DNA of 5,063 nucleotides from Candidatus Nanoarchaeia archaeon (lineage in GTDB: Archaea > Nanobdellota > Nanobdellia > Tiddalikarchaeales > Tiddalikarchaeaceae), in assembly GCA_028704265.1 (NCBI GenBank), contig JAQVLH010000089.1, positions 1 to 5,063 on the forward strand, given 5' to 3'. Positions 1 to 4,284 of this stretch are shown here, in pieces (positions within the stretch are counted from its first letter, which is position 1; the number at the start of each line of letters is the position of its first letter). The notes under the pieces were generated by a model. That model had not been told where the DNA came from. It ran no database searches and saw nothing but the letters and a program-made list of their open reading frames with translations. The position numbers were made by a program, and so were the translations under genes.

Positions 1-1062
1 ACCCTTGTAAAGCAAATCAAAGCCTTTAGTTGTGCTCATATCTTTAGGGTCCCTCATATGATAAAATGGTTTTTTAGCCCAAGGGTAATTGTAAACAAAA
101 ACGAAATCACTATCATGATTTTTTCTAGCCCACTCGCCTAATAATTTCTCTCCAGCACTAGTTAAGTCATCTTTTTCAATTTCTCCGCCCATTTTTTTTA
201 TAATCTCATTGGCTTCCTTAAAACTAATTCTTGGAAAAGATTTAGGAATATTTATTTCAACTCCAAAAAGTCTCTTAACATCATTTTCATAATCTTCTTT
301 AACAATTTTCAAAGCATGTTTAATTGCTCTTTCCTCTTCATCCATAATATCAAAATGGTCTTTGATGTAAGAAAATTCCATATCAATCATAACAATCTCA
401 GTCAAATGTCTGGTAGTGTGGCTATTTTCAGCTCTGAAAACTGTGCCTATTTCGAAAACTTTTTCAAAACCGCTGCATAAAGCCATCTGTTTATAAAATT
501 GGGGGCTTTGAGCCAAGAAAGCTTCCTTTCCAAAATAAGGAATCATGAAAACTTCAGAACCTGATTCAGAAGCAGTTCCAATAATTTTAGGCGAATGAAT
601 TTCAATATAATTATTATTATTCCAATAATTTCTTAATCCTTTTTCAAAAGAGGTTGAAACTTTAAACATTAAAGTATTTTTTTCTTTTCTTAAATCAAGC
701 ATTCTGTAATCAAACCTTTTATTAAGAGCAGTAGTAACGTCACCTTTTTCAACAACAGGAATAGGCAATTGAGAATCAGCTTCTGATAAAACTTCTAATT
801 TTTCAACACTTAATTCAAAGCCATTCATAGCCTGCTTATTTGCATTAACTTTTCCAGTAATAGAAATAATTGATTCTTTGTTAATCTTTTTAGCTAATTC
901 AAAATTCTTAGAATTATCTGATTTAATAACGCACTGAGCTTTTCCTGTAACATCTCTAATAACCAAGAAAGCTATCTTGCTTAAAATTCTAGATTCTTCT
1001 AAAAACGCATTTATTGTTACGCTAGTATTTGCTTTTAAATCTTTAATGTGGCTTCTTTCCAT
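1..1062 (-). CDS. aspS: Aspartyl-tRNA synthetase, archaeal type (3' end outside window)
   Basis: Cytosolic class II synthetase that attaches aspartate to tRNA-Asp. The 354 visible residues start at the ATG at 1062, about 27 bases after a TATA box; archaeal AspRS proteins are usually near 430 residues, so motif 3 with its late arginine lies off the left edge. Residues 1 to about 105 form the anticodon-binding OB fold. The catalytic domain follows: motif 1 region ending NYIEIHSPKI (151-160), substrate-recognition segment TASESGSEVF (163-172), QSPQFYKQ (185-192), and motif 2 FRAENSHTTRHLTE (209-222). QSPQ and the ID.E pattern after motif 2 favour AspRS over the related AsnRS. Oddity: the usual GWV stretch opening the OB fold reads NAF (18-20). 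Whether the enzyme is tRNA-Asp specific or also charges tRNA-Asn cannot be settled here. The gene is divergent from the lemA-like gene. Confidence 0.95.
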   Translation of the reverse strand, partial: MERSHIKDLKANTSVTINAFLEESRILSKIAFLVIRDVTGKAQCVIKSDNSKNFELAKKINKESIISITGKVNANKQAMNGFELSVEKLEVLSEADSQLPIPVVEKGDVTTALNKRFDYRMLDLRKEKNTLMFKVSTSFEKGLRNYWNNNNYIEIHSPKIIGTASESGSEVFMIPYFGKEAFLAQSPQFYKQMALCSGFEKVFEIGTVFRAENSHTTRHLTEIVMIDMEFSYIKDHFDIMDEEERAIKHALKIVKEDYENDVKRLFGVEINIPKSFPRISFKEANEIIKKMGGEIEKDDLTSAGEKLLGEWARKNHDSDFVFVYNYPWAKKPFYHMRDPKDMSTTKGFDLLYKG

Positions 1063-1084
1063 AAAATAAAATTAAATAATCACT

Positions 1085-1093
1085 TATTTAAAA
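1085..1093 (-). promoter_or_regulatory. Promoter (BRE/TATA) of aspS
   Basis: On the minus strand the sequence reads ATAAAGC then TTTTAAATA, a purine-rich BRE followed by an archaeal TATA box. Its centre is about 27 bases before the aspS ATG, the spacing expected if transcription starts at or next to the start codon. No Shine-Dalgarno is seen, which fits a leaderless mRNA. Inferred from pattern and spacing only. Confidence 0.6.
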
Positions 1094-1095
1094 GC

Positions 1096-1104
1096 TTTAT
1101 ATTT
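1096..1104 (+). promoter_or_regulatory. Probable promoter (BRE/TATA) of the lemA-like gene
   Basis: The plus strand reads AAAAGC then TTTATATTT, a good BRE plus TATA match. It would place the transcript start near 1125 and give a leader of about 26 bases before the ATG at 1152. A weaker AT-rich candidate (1121-1130) sits at leaderless spacing. The BRE half shares the AAAGCTTT palindrome (1091-1098) with the opposing aspS promoter. Confidence 0.5.
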
Positions 1105-1151
1105 TTTTAATAACAATATCTTTTTAATTAATCTAAAAGTTATTAATACTT

Positions 1152-1706
1152 ATGTGGGAGATAATTATAGCTGTAATAGTAATATTAGCAGTAATAGTTT
1201 TCTGGTTCATTAATGGATATAATGGTTTCATAACACTTAAAAACTCAATAGAAAAAGCATGGAGCAACATTGATGTTTTACTAAAGCAAAGATTTGATGA
1301 AATACCTAATCTTGTAGAAACTGCAAAAGGGTATATGAAACATGAAAAAGGAACATTTGAAGAAATTACAAAAGCAAGAACTGCTTTCATGGGAGCTTCA
1401 ACTGTTGATTCTAAAGCAAAAGCTTCAAGCATGCTTAATAAAGCATTAATGGGTTTTTATGCAGTTGCAGAAAATTATCCAAAATTAAAAGCGGATAAAA
1501 GTTTCCAGCATTTGCAGGAAAGAATTTCAGCATTAGAATCAGATATTGCAAATAAAAGAGAATCATACAATGGAGTTGTTAATGAATTTAATATAAGAGT
1601 ATCACAATTCCCTAGCATGATAATTGCAGGATTTATGAAATTAAAAAACAAAGATTTATTCCAAGTAAGCGAATCAGAAAGACAGAATGTAAAAATACAA
1701 TTTTAA
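1152..1706 (+). CDS. lemA: LemA family membrane protein
   Basis: The 184-residue product has the usual length and layout of the LemA family. An N-terminal hydrophobic helix (about residues 3-20) most likely anchors it in the membrane with a very short outer tail, and an all-helical domain follows. The family hallmark is clear: AW.NIDVLLKQRFDEIPNLVET (about 36-57), then GYMKHE (60-65) and the late segment FNIRVSQFPSMIIAGFMKLKN (about 146-166). The protein ends VKIQF, matching the hydrophobic tail seen in family members. LemA proteins are widespread in bacteria and archaea, but their biochemical role is not established; a link to envelope functions is a general association, not something shown here. 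The gene stands alone, divergent from aspS and followed by T-rich DNA. The ATG is favoured because it begins exactly at the membrane helix; there is no Shine-Dalgarno. Confidence 0.95.
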   Translation: MWEIIIAVIVILAVIVFWFINGYNGFITLKNSIEKAWSNIDVLLKQRFDEIPNLVETAKGYMKHEKGTFEEITKARTAFMGASTVDSKAKASSMLNKALMGFYAVAENYPKLKADKSFQHLQERISALESDIANKRESYNGVVNEFNIRVSQFPSMIIAGFMKLKNKDLFQVSESERQNVKIQF

Positions 1707-1710
1707 AATA

Positions 1711-1736
1711 TTTTTCTTACCTTTTTTTTTATTTTT
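1711..1736 (+). terminator. T-tract terminator after lemA
   Basis: Runs of T5, T9 and T5 follow the lemA stop codon within 30 bases, with no hairpin. Oligo-T tracts on the coding strand are the usual archaeal intrinsic termination signal. Confidence 0.55.
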
Positions 1737-1742
1737 AGATAA

Positions 1743-1752
1743 TTTTATAAAT
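1743..1752 (+). promoter_or_regulatory. Promoter (TATA) of the 71-residue gene
   Basis: TTTTATAAAT, preceded by purine-rich AGATAA, is a near-consensus archaeal TATA box. It is centred about 28 bases before the ATG at 1776. The spacing fits leaderless transcription and supports both the start choice and the reality of this small gene. Confidence 0.6.
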
Positions 1753-1775
1753 TAAATTATTATCAAATTATTCTT

Positions 1776-1991
1776 ATGACTATAATAAGCAAGATAAAAT
1801 ATTATTTTATGAACACTTCAATGAATGAAGGCAGAACTATTGATGAAAGATTTGCCGGAATATTTTGCGGGAATTACATTCCAAAAATAAAAAGCGTTGA
1901 AAATAACTATGAATCAAAAATGGGATTAACAGAATCTTCAGAATTAAGTGATTTAGCTGCAGAGCAAAGAATGAAAAAAATATTTCCATAA
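1776..1991 (+). CDS. Small unrecognised protein (71 residues)
   Basis: I do not recognise this protein. It is soluble-looking and mixed in charge, with no signal peptide or membrane helix. The first 12 residues (MTIISKIKYYFM) are hydrophobic and basic, and could form an amphipathic helix. Residues 20-38 (GRTIDERFAGIFCGNYIPK) look like a structured core with a single Cys. The tail SELSDLAAEQRMKKIF (55-70) looks helical. A second ATG at residue 12 (1809) is possible, but the TATA box about 28 bases before 1776 supports the first. Reality is favoured by that promoter, AT-rich codon use like its neighbours, lack of a competing frame, and a tight fit between lemA and the convergent KsgA gene (stops 4 bases apart). 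Function unknown. Confidence 0.65.
   Translation: MTIISKIKYYFMNTSMNEGRTIDERFAGIFCGNYIPKIKSVENNYESKMGLTESSELSDLAAEQRMKKIFP
1974..1980 (-). terminator. Possible terminator of the HD/KsgA unit, inside the 71-residue gene
   Basis: On the minus strand a T7 run lies about 15 bases past the KsgA stop codon. It is the antisense of the paired lysine codons near the end of the convergent small gene. Weak evidence: one T run, no hairpin. Confidence 0.35.
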
Positions 1992-2013
1992 TTTTTTATT
2001 TCTTTTTTATTTT
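1992..2013 (+). terminator. T-tract terminator of the 71-residue gene, inside the KsgA 3' end
   Basis: Two T6 runs and shorter T runs follow the stop codon directly. They are the antisense of the lysine codons ending the convergent KsgA gene, so one stretch serves as coding sequence and as terminator. Confidence 0.5.
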
Positions 2014-2535
2014 AACAATTGCGCTTTTAATGCTGGGCTGAGGATAAAAGTCAGCAGGCATTAAATCCTTAATTTTTTCACAAACCAAATTCTCATATTT
2101 TTTAGCCTGATTTTCAAAAAATTTTAAAGGAATAGTAACAACTGATAATTCAAATTTAGAATTATTTAATTTTTCAAAAAACCAATCACACATATTATAA
2201 GGCAGATTGCTGATAATTTTATTAGCATCTAGGAATCCAACTTTTTTAGCATCAGAAATTATTAACTCTACATTTTTTTTCTTAGCTAACATGTCAGATA
2301 ATATTTCAAATAATCTTTCATCTTTTTCAACAGCATAAACTTTAAGCGCGTAATCGCATAATTTAGAGGTTAATATTCCTGTGCCTGAACCAATCTCTAA
2401 AACAATATCTTTTTTATTTAATTCGCAAGCTCTAATAATTGCCCTTATCGCTTCAGGATTAACCATAAAACATTGGTCAAGAGAAACTAAATCAGGTGTT
2501 AATTCATATTTTTTTAATAAGCTTATTAATCTCAT
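1996..2535 (-). CDS. ksgA: Short KsgA/Dim1-type rRNA adenine dimethyltransferase
   Basis: SAM-dependent methyltransferase of the family that dimethylates two adjacent adenines near the 3' end of 16S rRNA during small-subunit maturation. Visible motifs, numbered from the ATG at 2535: SLDQCFMVNP (18-27, family S-L-G-Q-x-F), SAM loop VLEIGSGTG (45-53), acidic VYAVEKDE (66-73), ISDAKK (93-98), catalytic NLPYN (110-114), and FYPQPSIKSA (163-172, family F-x-P-x-P-x-V-x-S-A). The protein is only 179 residues against about 260-280 for typical members: it stops right after the Rossmann core and lacks the C-terminal helical domain. The segment usually resembling QKEVAERL is replaced by TIPLKFFENQAKK (134-146). 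The ATG at 2535 is preferred over an in-frame TTG at 2541. It overlaps the upstream HD gene by 32 bases and is surely co-transcribed with it. The family is sure; retained 16S activity is inferred. Confidence 0.88.
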   Translation of the reverse strand: MRLISLLKKYELTPDLVSLDQCFMVNPEAIRAIIRACELNKKDIVLEIGSGTGILTSKLCDYALKVYAVEKDERLFEILSDMLAKKKNVELIISDAKKVGFLDANKIISNLPYNMCDWFFEKLNNSKFELSVVTIPLKFFENQAKKYENLVCEKIKDLMPADFYPQPSIKSAIVKIKKK

Positions 2536-3016
2536 CTTCAATCATCTTAATTCTTTTAATTGAGGCATGGCCTACTCCAAGTTTTGCTTCAAGTTTAACA
2601 ATCTCTTCTGAAGCATCAGCTGCTAACCTGTCACCATGCACTAACTTGTCAGCATAGCAAACAACTTTTTCTTCTAAAGTCTTAGGAGTTAAATCTTCAT
2701 TGCTTAATTTTAAAGCAATCGCTTCATCTTTAGGTATGCCTCCTCCTACATGAGTTAATGCAATTCTTGAAAGTTTAGGATATTTTTCTAACATCTTGGC
2801 TCCAATTACTCCATGATTTAAATCATGGCTCACGCTTCTTCCAATATCATGCAATAATCCACCAATCCTGCAAAGTTCAGCATCAATCTCTAAATTATTT
2901 AATTTAATAAGTTTTGCCAATTCATAGCTTTTTTCTGAAACTATTAAGCAATGCTTAACAATGTTTTCTTGGCAAGAAGATTTAAGTAATTTTAAAGCCT
3001 GATTAAAAGATAACAT
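2504..3016 (-). CDS. HD-domain (HDIG) phosphohydrolase, TIGR00295-like
   Basis: A 170-residue metal-dependent phosphohydrolase of the HD superfamily. Predicted ligands appear in order: H22 (KHCLIVS), H56-D57 in LLHDIGRS, H68 in NHGVIGA, H89 in LTHVGGG, and D123 in YADKLVHGDR. This extended H-HD-H-H-D layout suggests a two-metal site and recalls both the archaeal TIGR00295 family and bacterial YqeK-type diadenosine tetraphosphate hydrolases. The substrate cannot be read from sequence, so nucleotide phosphate cleavage is only a guess. The length is a bare HD domain with no extra module and no membrane helix. The ATG at 3016 is about 25 bases after a TATA box, consistent with a leaderless transcript. 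It is the first gene of a two-gene unit with the KsgA gene, which starts 32 bases before this gene's TGA. Confidence 0.88.
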   Translation of the reverse strand: MLSFNQALKLLKSSCQENIVKHCLIVSEKSYELAKLIKLNNLEIDAELCRIGGLLHDIGRSVSHDLNHGVIGAKMLEKYPKLSRIALTHVGGGIPKDEAIALKLSNEDLTPKTLEEKVVCYADKLVHGDRLAADASEEIVKLEAKLGVGHASIKRIKMIEDEINKLIKKI

Positions 3017-3035
3017 AAAAAAAATAATAAAATAG

Positions 3036-3046
3036 TAAATTAAAAA
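3036..3046 (-). promoter_or_regulatory. Promoter (BRE/TATA) of the HD/KsgA unit
   Basis: The minus strand reads AAAG then TTTTTAATTTA, centred about 25 bases before the HD gene ATG, with no Shine-Dalgarno between. The T-rich DNA from here to 3017 may also end transcripts of the upstream 40-codon gene. Confidence 0.5.
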
Positions 3047-3063
3047 CTTTTATTAAAATAGTA

Positions 3064-3186
3064 TTATTTGAAGAAATTTTTAATCTTGTCAAGCCAGCTT
3101 TTACCTTTACTAGAAGTATTTACTTTTTTAGCAACAGGAGCTTTTGCAGCAGGTTTTTTTGCGACAACTTTTTTTTTAGCAACCAA
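3064..3186 (-). CDS. Small Lys/Ala-rich basic protein (40 residues, TTG start)
   Basis: The reading frame starts with TTG at 3186, seven bases after a perfect GGAGGTG, and ends with TAA at 3064. Residues 2-21 are a low-complexity run of Val, Ala, Pro and Lys, like the tails of histone H1 or other nucleic-acid-binding proteins; a short Ser/Thr/Gly link follows (about 23-30). It closes with WLDKIKNFFK (31-40), which could form an amphipathic helix with Trp, Ile and Phe on one face. There are about 14 Lys and a single Asp, so it is strongly basic. The function is not recognised; binding to nucleic acid or to the membrane surface are both possible. It lies between the HIT and HD genes, 84 bases after the HIT stop, with a possible promoter of its own. 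Shortness makes chance a concern, but the Shine-Dalgarno position is hard to explain otherwise. Confidence 0.75.
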   Translation of the reverse strand: MVAKKKVVAKKPAAKAPVAKKVNTSSKGKSWLDKIKNFFK

Positions 3187-3193
3187 TTAATTT

Positions 3194-3200
3194 CACCTCC
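3194..3200 (-). promoter_or_regulatory. Perfect Shine-Dalgarno of the 40-codon gene
   Basis: GGAGGTG on the minus strand is fully complementary to the conserved 3' end of 16S rRNA (CACCTCC). It sits seven bases before a TTG codon and decides that start. It is the only strong ribosome-binding site I see in the window; the other genes appear leaderless or weakly led. Confidence 0.85.
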
Positions 3201-3233
3201 AAATTTAAAAAATTATTTCTTTTTTAATGATTA

Positions 3234-3243
3234 TTAAATAAAA
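3234..3243 (-). promoter_or_regulatory. Possible TATA box of the 40-codon gene
   Basis: The minus strand reads TTTTATTTAA. It would place transcription start near 3212 and leave a leader of about 26 bases holding the Shine-Dalgarno. The upstream BRE is poor, so read-through from the HIT gene is an alternative. Confidence 0.35.
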
Positions 3244-3270
3244 CACTGCCCGTTAGTTTAAAAAGTTTTT

Positions 3271-3870
3271 TTAAAATTTATTAAGTTCGTCTTCAAGTTT
3301 TAATAAATCAACTTTAGAATTAATATTTTCTTTTCTTAATACTGGCTTATCTTTATTAATAGATTCTAATGCTTTCAATGCCTGATTTTTAACTTCATCG
3401 CTAACTTGGATTTTTCCATCCCTAATAGCTTCCAAAAGTTTCATTGTAGAATCACGAATTGCAGAAGTAATTAATTTTTGCTGTTCATATAATTCATTCT
3501 CATCAGTTTTGCTTTCAAGCATTTCAATTTTAATTTTATCATTAGCATATCTTGGAATAATTTCAAAGCATAAATGATTAACTTTTTGCCCTGCAATTCC
3601 TCCAATATTATGCATAACATTTATTCCTGAGCATAATAATATTTGAGTAAGAATAGTGCTTAAAGCTTTTACTGCTCCAAGCATATGAAATGAAATATCA
3701 TCAGGCAAATTATTAATAAAAGAATGATGCTGTTTAGGAATTACAATAACATGCCCTTTGCTCACTGGTTTAATACTTAAAACAGCAATGCAGCCTTCAT
3801 TTTCAAAAACTTTTAAAGAAGGAATACTTCCTTTAAGAATTTCACAAAATAAACATTTTTCATCAGCCAT
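3271..3870 (-). CDS. HIT-family protein with degenerate histidine triad and C-terminal extension
   Basis: Histidine-triad fold, a family of nucleotide hydrolases and transferases, usually about 110-150 residues; this one has 199. The N-terminal core is clear: CLFCEILKG (6-14) with the CxxC common in zinc-binding members, the strand SKGHVIVIPKQHHSF (37-51), and the active-site strand GQKVNHLCFEIIPRY (94-108). The triad normally reads H-x-H-x-H. Here it is H99-L-C101-F-E103, so the central His that becomes nucleotidylated is Cys and the third is Glu. C6, C9, H48 or H49 and H99 could still hold a structural zinc. Residues about 113-199 are a Lys/Glu-rich, probably helical extension. Classical hydrolase activity is doubtful; a binding or altered role is inferred. 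The ATG at 3870 lies about 27 bases after a TATA box. The gene lies just downstream of tRNA-Leu. Confidence 0.88.
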   Translation of the reverse strand: MADEKCLFCEILKGSIPSLKVFENEGCIAVLSIKPVSKGHVIVIPKQHHSFINNLPDDISFHMLGAVKALSTILTQILLCSGINVMHNIGGIAGQKVNHLCFEIIPRYANDKIKIEMLESKTDENELYEQQKLITSAIRDSTMKLLEAIRDGKIQVSDEVKNQALKALESINKDKPVLRKENINSKVDLLKLEDELNKF

Positions 3871-3892
3871 AAAATACTTATGGAAAAGCTCT

Positions 3893-3902
3893 ATTTATAA
3901 AA
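3893..3902 (-). promoter_or_regulatory. Promoter (TATA) of the HIT gene
   Basis: TTTTATAAAT on the minus strand is near consensus and identical to the TATA box of the 71-residue gene. It is centred about 27 bases before the HIT ATG, giving a leaderless or near-leaderless mRNA. It lies 17 bases past the tRNA 3' end, so the tRNA and HIT genes have separate promoters. Confidence 0.6.
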
Positions 3903-3919
3903 CTATTTTTTTATTTAAT

Positions 3920-4003
3920 TGCGGAAGACGAGATTCGAACTCGCGTAGGCACTAAGTCACTGGAGCCTTAATCCAGTCCGTTTGACCACTCCGGCACTTC
4001 CGC
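3920..4003 (-). tRNA. tRNA-Leu, anticodon AAG
   Basis: Class II tRNA with all arms readable. The acceptor is GCGGAAG paired perfectly with CTTCCGC, with discriminator A at 3920 (Leu; archaeal tRNA-Ser has G). The D arm has a CCG/CGG stem. The anticodon stem CTGGA/TCCAG encloses the loop TTAAGGC, which puts anticodon A34-A35-G36 at 3969-3967 with G37. The long variable region has a short TAG/CTA stem. The T arm is GCGAG, TTCGAAT, CTCGT with a G-T closing pair. There is no encoded CCA and no intron. It should read CUU; CTT is used by the genes here, for example several times in aspS. A34 is odd for an archaeon, which normally uses G34 (GAG). A TATA box lies about 26 bases upstream. Confidence 0.93.
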
Positions 4004-4024
4004 AAGATAATCATTAACGTTTAA

Positions 4025-4034
4025 TATTTTTAAA
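4025..4034 (-). promoter_or_regulatory. Promoter (TATA) of tRNA-Leu
   Basis: TTTAAAAATA on the minus strand is preceded by AAATG and centred about 26 bases before the tRNA 5' end. This fits transcription starting at or very near the mature 5' end, with little or no leader. Confidence 0.5.
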
Positions 4035-4082
4035 CATTTATCCTAAATATTTAAAATAAATACAGATTTGAATAATAAGATT

Positions 4083-4124
4083 AAAAAAAAATAGCAAAAA
4101 ATAATTAATATATAATTAAAAAAA
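4083..4124 (-). terminator. T-tract terminator after the eL41-like gene
   Basis: On the minus strand, runs of T7, T6 and T9 follow the stop codon at 4135 within about 50 bases, without a convincing hairpin. This is the typical archaeal oligo-T signal. It would end transcripts from the glycosyltransferase/eL41 side before the tRNA promoter. Confidence 0.55.
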
Positions 4125-4134
4125 TATTTCCTAA

Positions 4135-4251
4135 TTAGCCGTTTCTTGCTTTTCTTTGAGCTCTTTTAGCTTTCCTTTCTTTCATTTTCTTCTTTCTCCA
4201 TTTCCATCTGGAGATTTTATACTTTTTCCAAGCACGTGATCCTCTTTTCAT
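4135..4251 (-). CDS. rpl41e: eL41-like ribosomal protein (38 residues)
   Basis: A tiny, extremely basic protein: about half of its 38 residues are Lys or Arg and only one is acidic. From about residue 16, RWKWRKKKMKERKAKRAQRK follows the pattern of eL41, the single-helix peptide of about 25 residues in archaeal and eukaryotic ribosomes that sits at the subunit interface. The first 15 residues (MKRGSRAWKKYKISR) form an N-terminal extension not present in the short eukaryotic protein. The ATG at 4251 is the only sensible start. A possible TATA box about 29 bases upstream overlaps the stop codon of the glycosyltransferase gene, which ends 26 bases before this start, so co-transcription is also possible. 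There is no Shine-Dalgarno. The assignment rests on composition and the W-R-K-K-x-M pattern; another small ribosomal or RNA-binding peptide cannot be excluded. Confidence 0.7.
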   Translation of the reverse strand: MKRGSRAWKKYKISRWKWRKKKMKERKAKRAQRKARNG

Positions 4252-4274
4252 TAAAGAAAGAAATATAATACATC

Positions 4275-4284
4275 ATTTTAAAAA
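4275..4284 (-). promoter_or_regulatory. Possible TATA box of the eL41-like gene
   Basis: TTTTTAAAAT on the minus strand is centred about 29 bases before the ATG at 4251 and overlaps the last codons of the glycosyltransferase gene. The spacing fits a leaderless mRNA; in DNA this AT-rich the match may be chance. Confidence 0.4.

Noticed and set aside
1..1062. Asparaginyl-tRNA synthetase instead of AspRS
   Set aside because: QSPQFYKQ, the SESGSE segment and the ID.E pattern after motif 2 follow AspRS; AsnRS has different residues at these places.
1133..1432. 99-codon open frame antisense to lemA
   Set aside because: It lies opposite the well-supported LemA coding sequence, has no promoter or family resemblance, and its apparent hydrophobic segments mirror the LemA codons.
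2536..2541. TTG at 2541 as the KsgA start
   Set aside because: An ATG two codons later (2535) is stronger and neither has a clear Shine-Dalgarno; nothing in the two extra residues is needed.
2381..2563. 60-codon plus-strand open frame
   Set aside because: It is antisense to the KsgA and HD genes, has low-complexity composition and no promoter; it reflects AT-rich DNA opposite real genes.
3063..3064. Repeats, insertion sequences or CRISPR
   Set aside because: I found no spaced direct repeats, terminal inverted repeats or transposase-like frame anywhere; the recurrent A/T runs are composition, promoters and terminators.
3758..3955. 65-codon plus-strand open frame ending CGRRDSNSRRH
   Set aside because: It runs antisense to the HIT gene and then into the tRNA-Leu gene. 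The Arg/Ser-rich end is the well-known false peptide produced by translating the antisense of a tRNA T arm.
3965..3971. Reading the tRNA anticodon as UAA
   Set aside because: TTAA in the loop tempts this call, but the 5-bp stem CTGGA/TCCAG sets the loop as TTAAGGC, so positions 34-36 are AAG; UAA would need one more T before it.
3920..4003. tRNA-Ser, the other common class II tRNA
   Set aside because: Discriminator A73 and an AAG anticodon fit Leu, not Ser.
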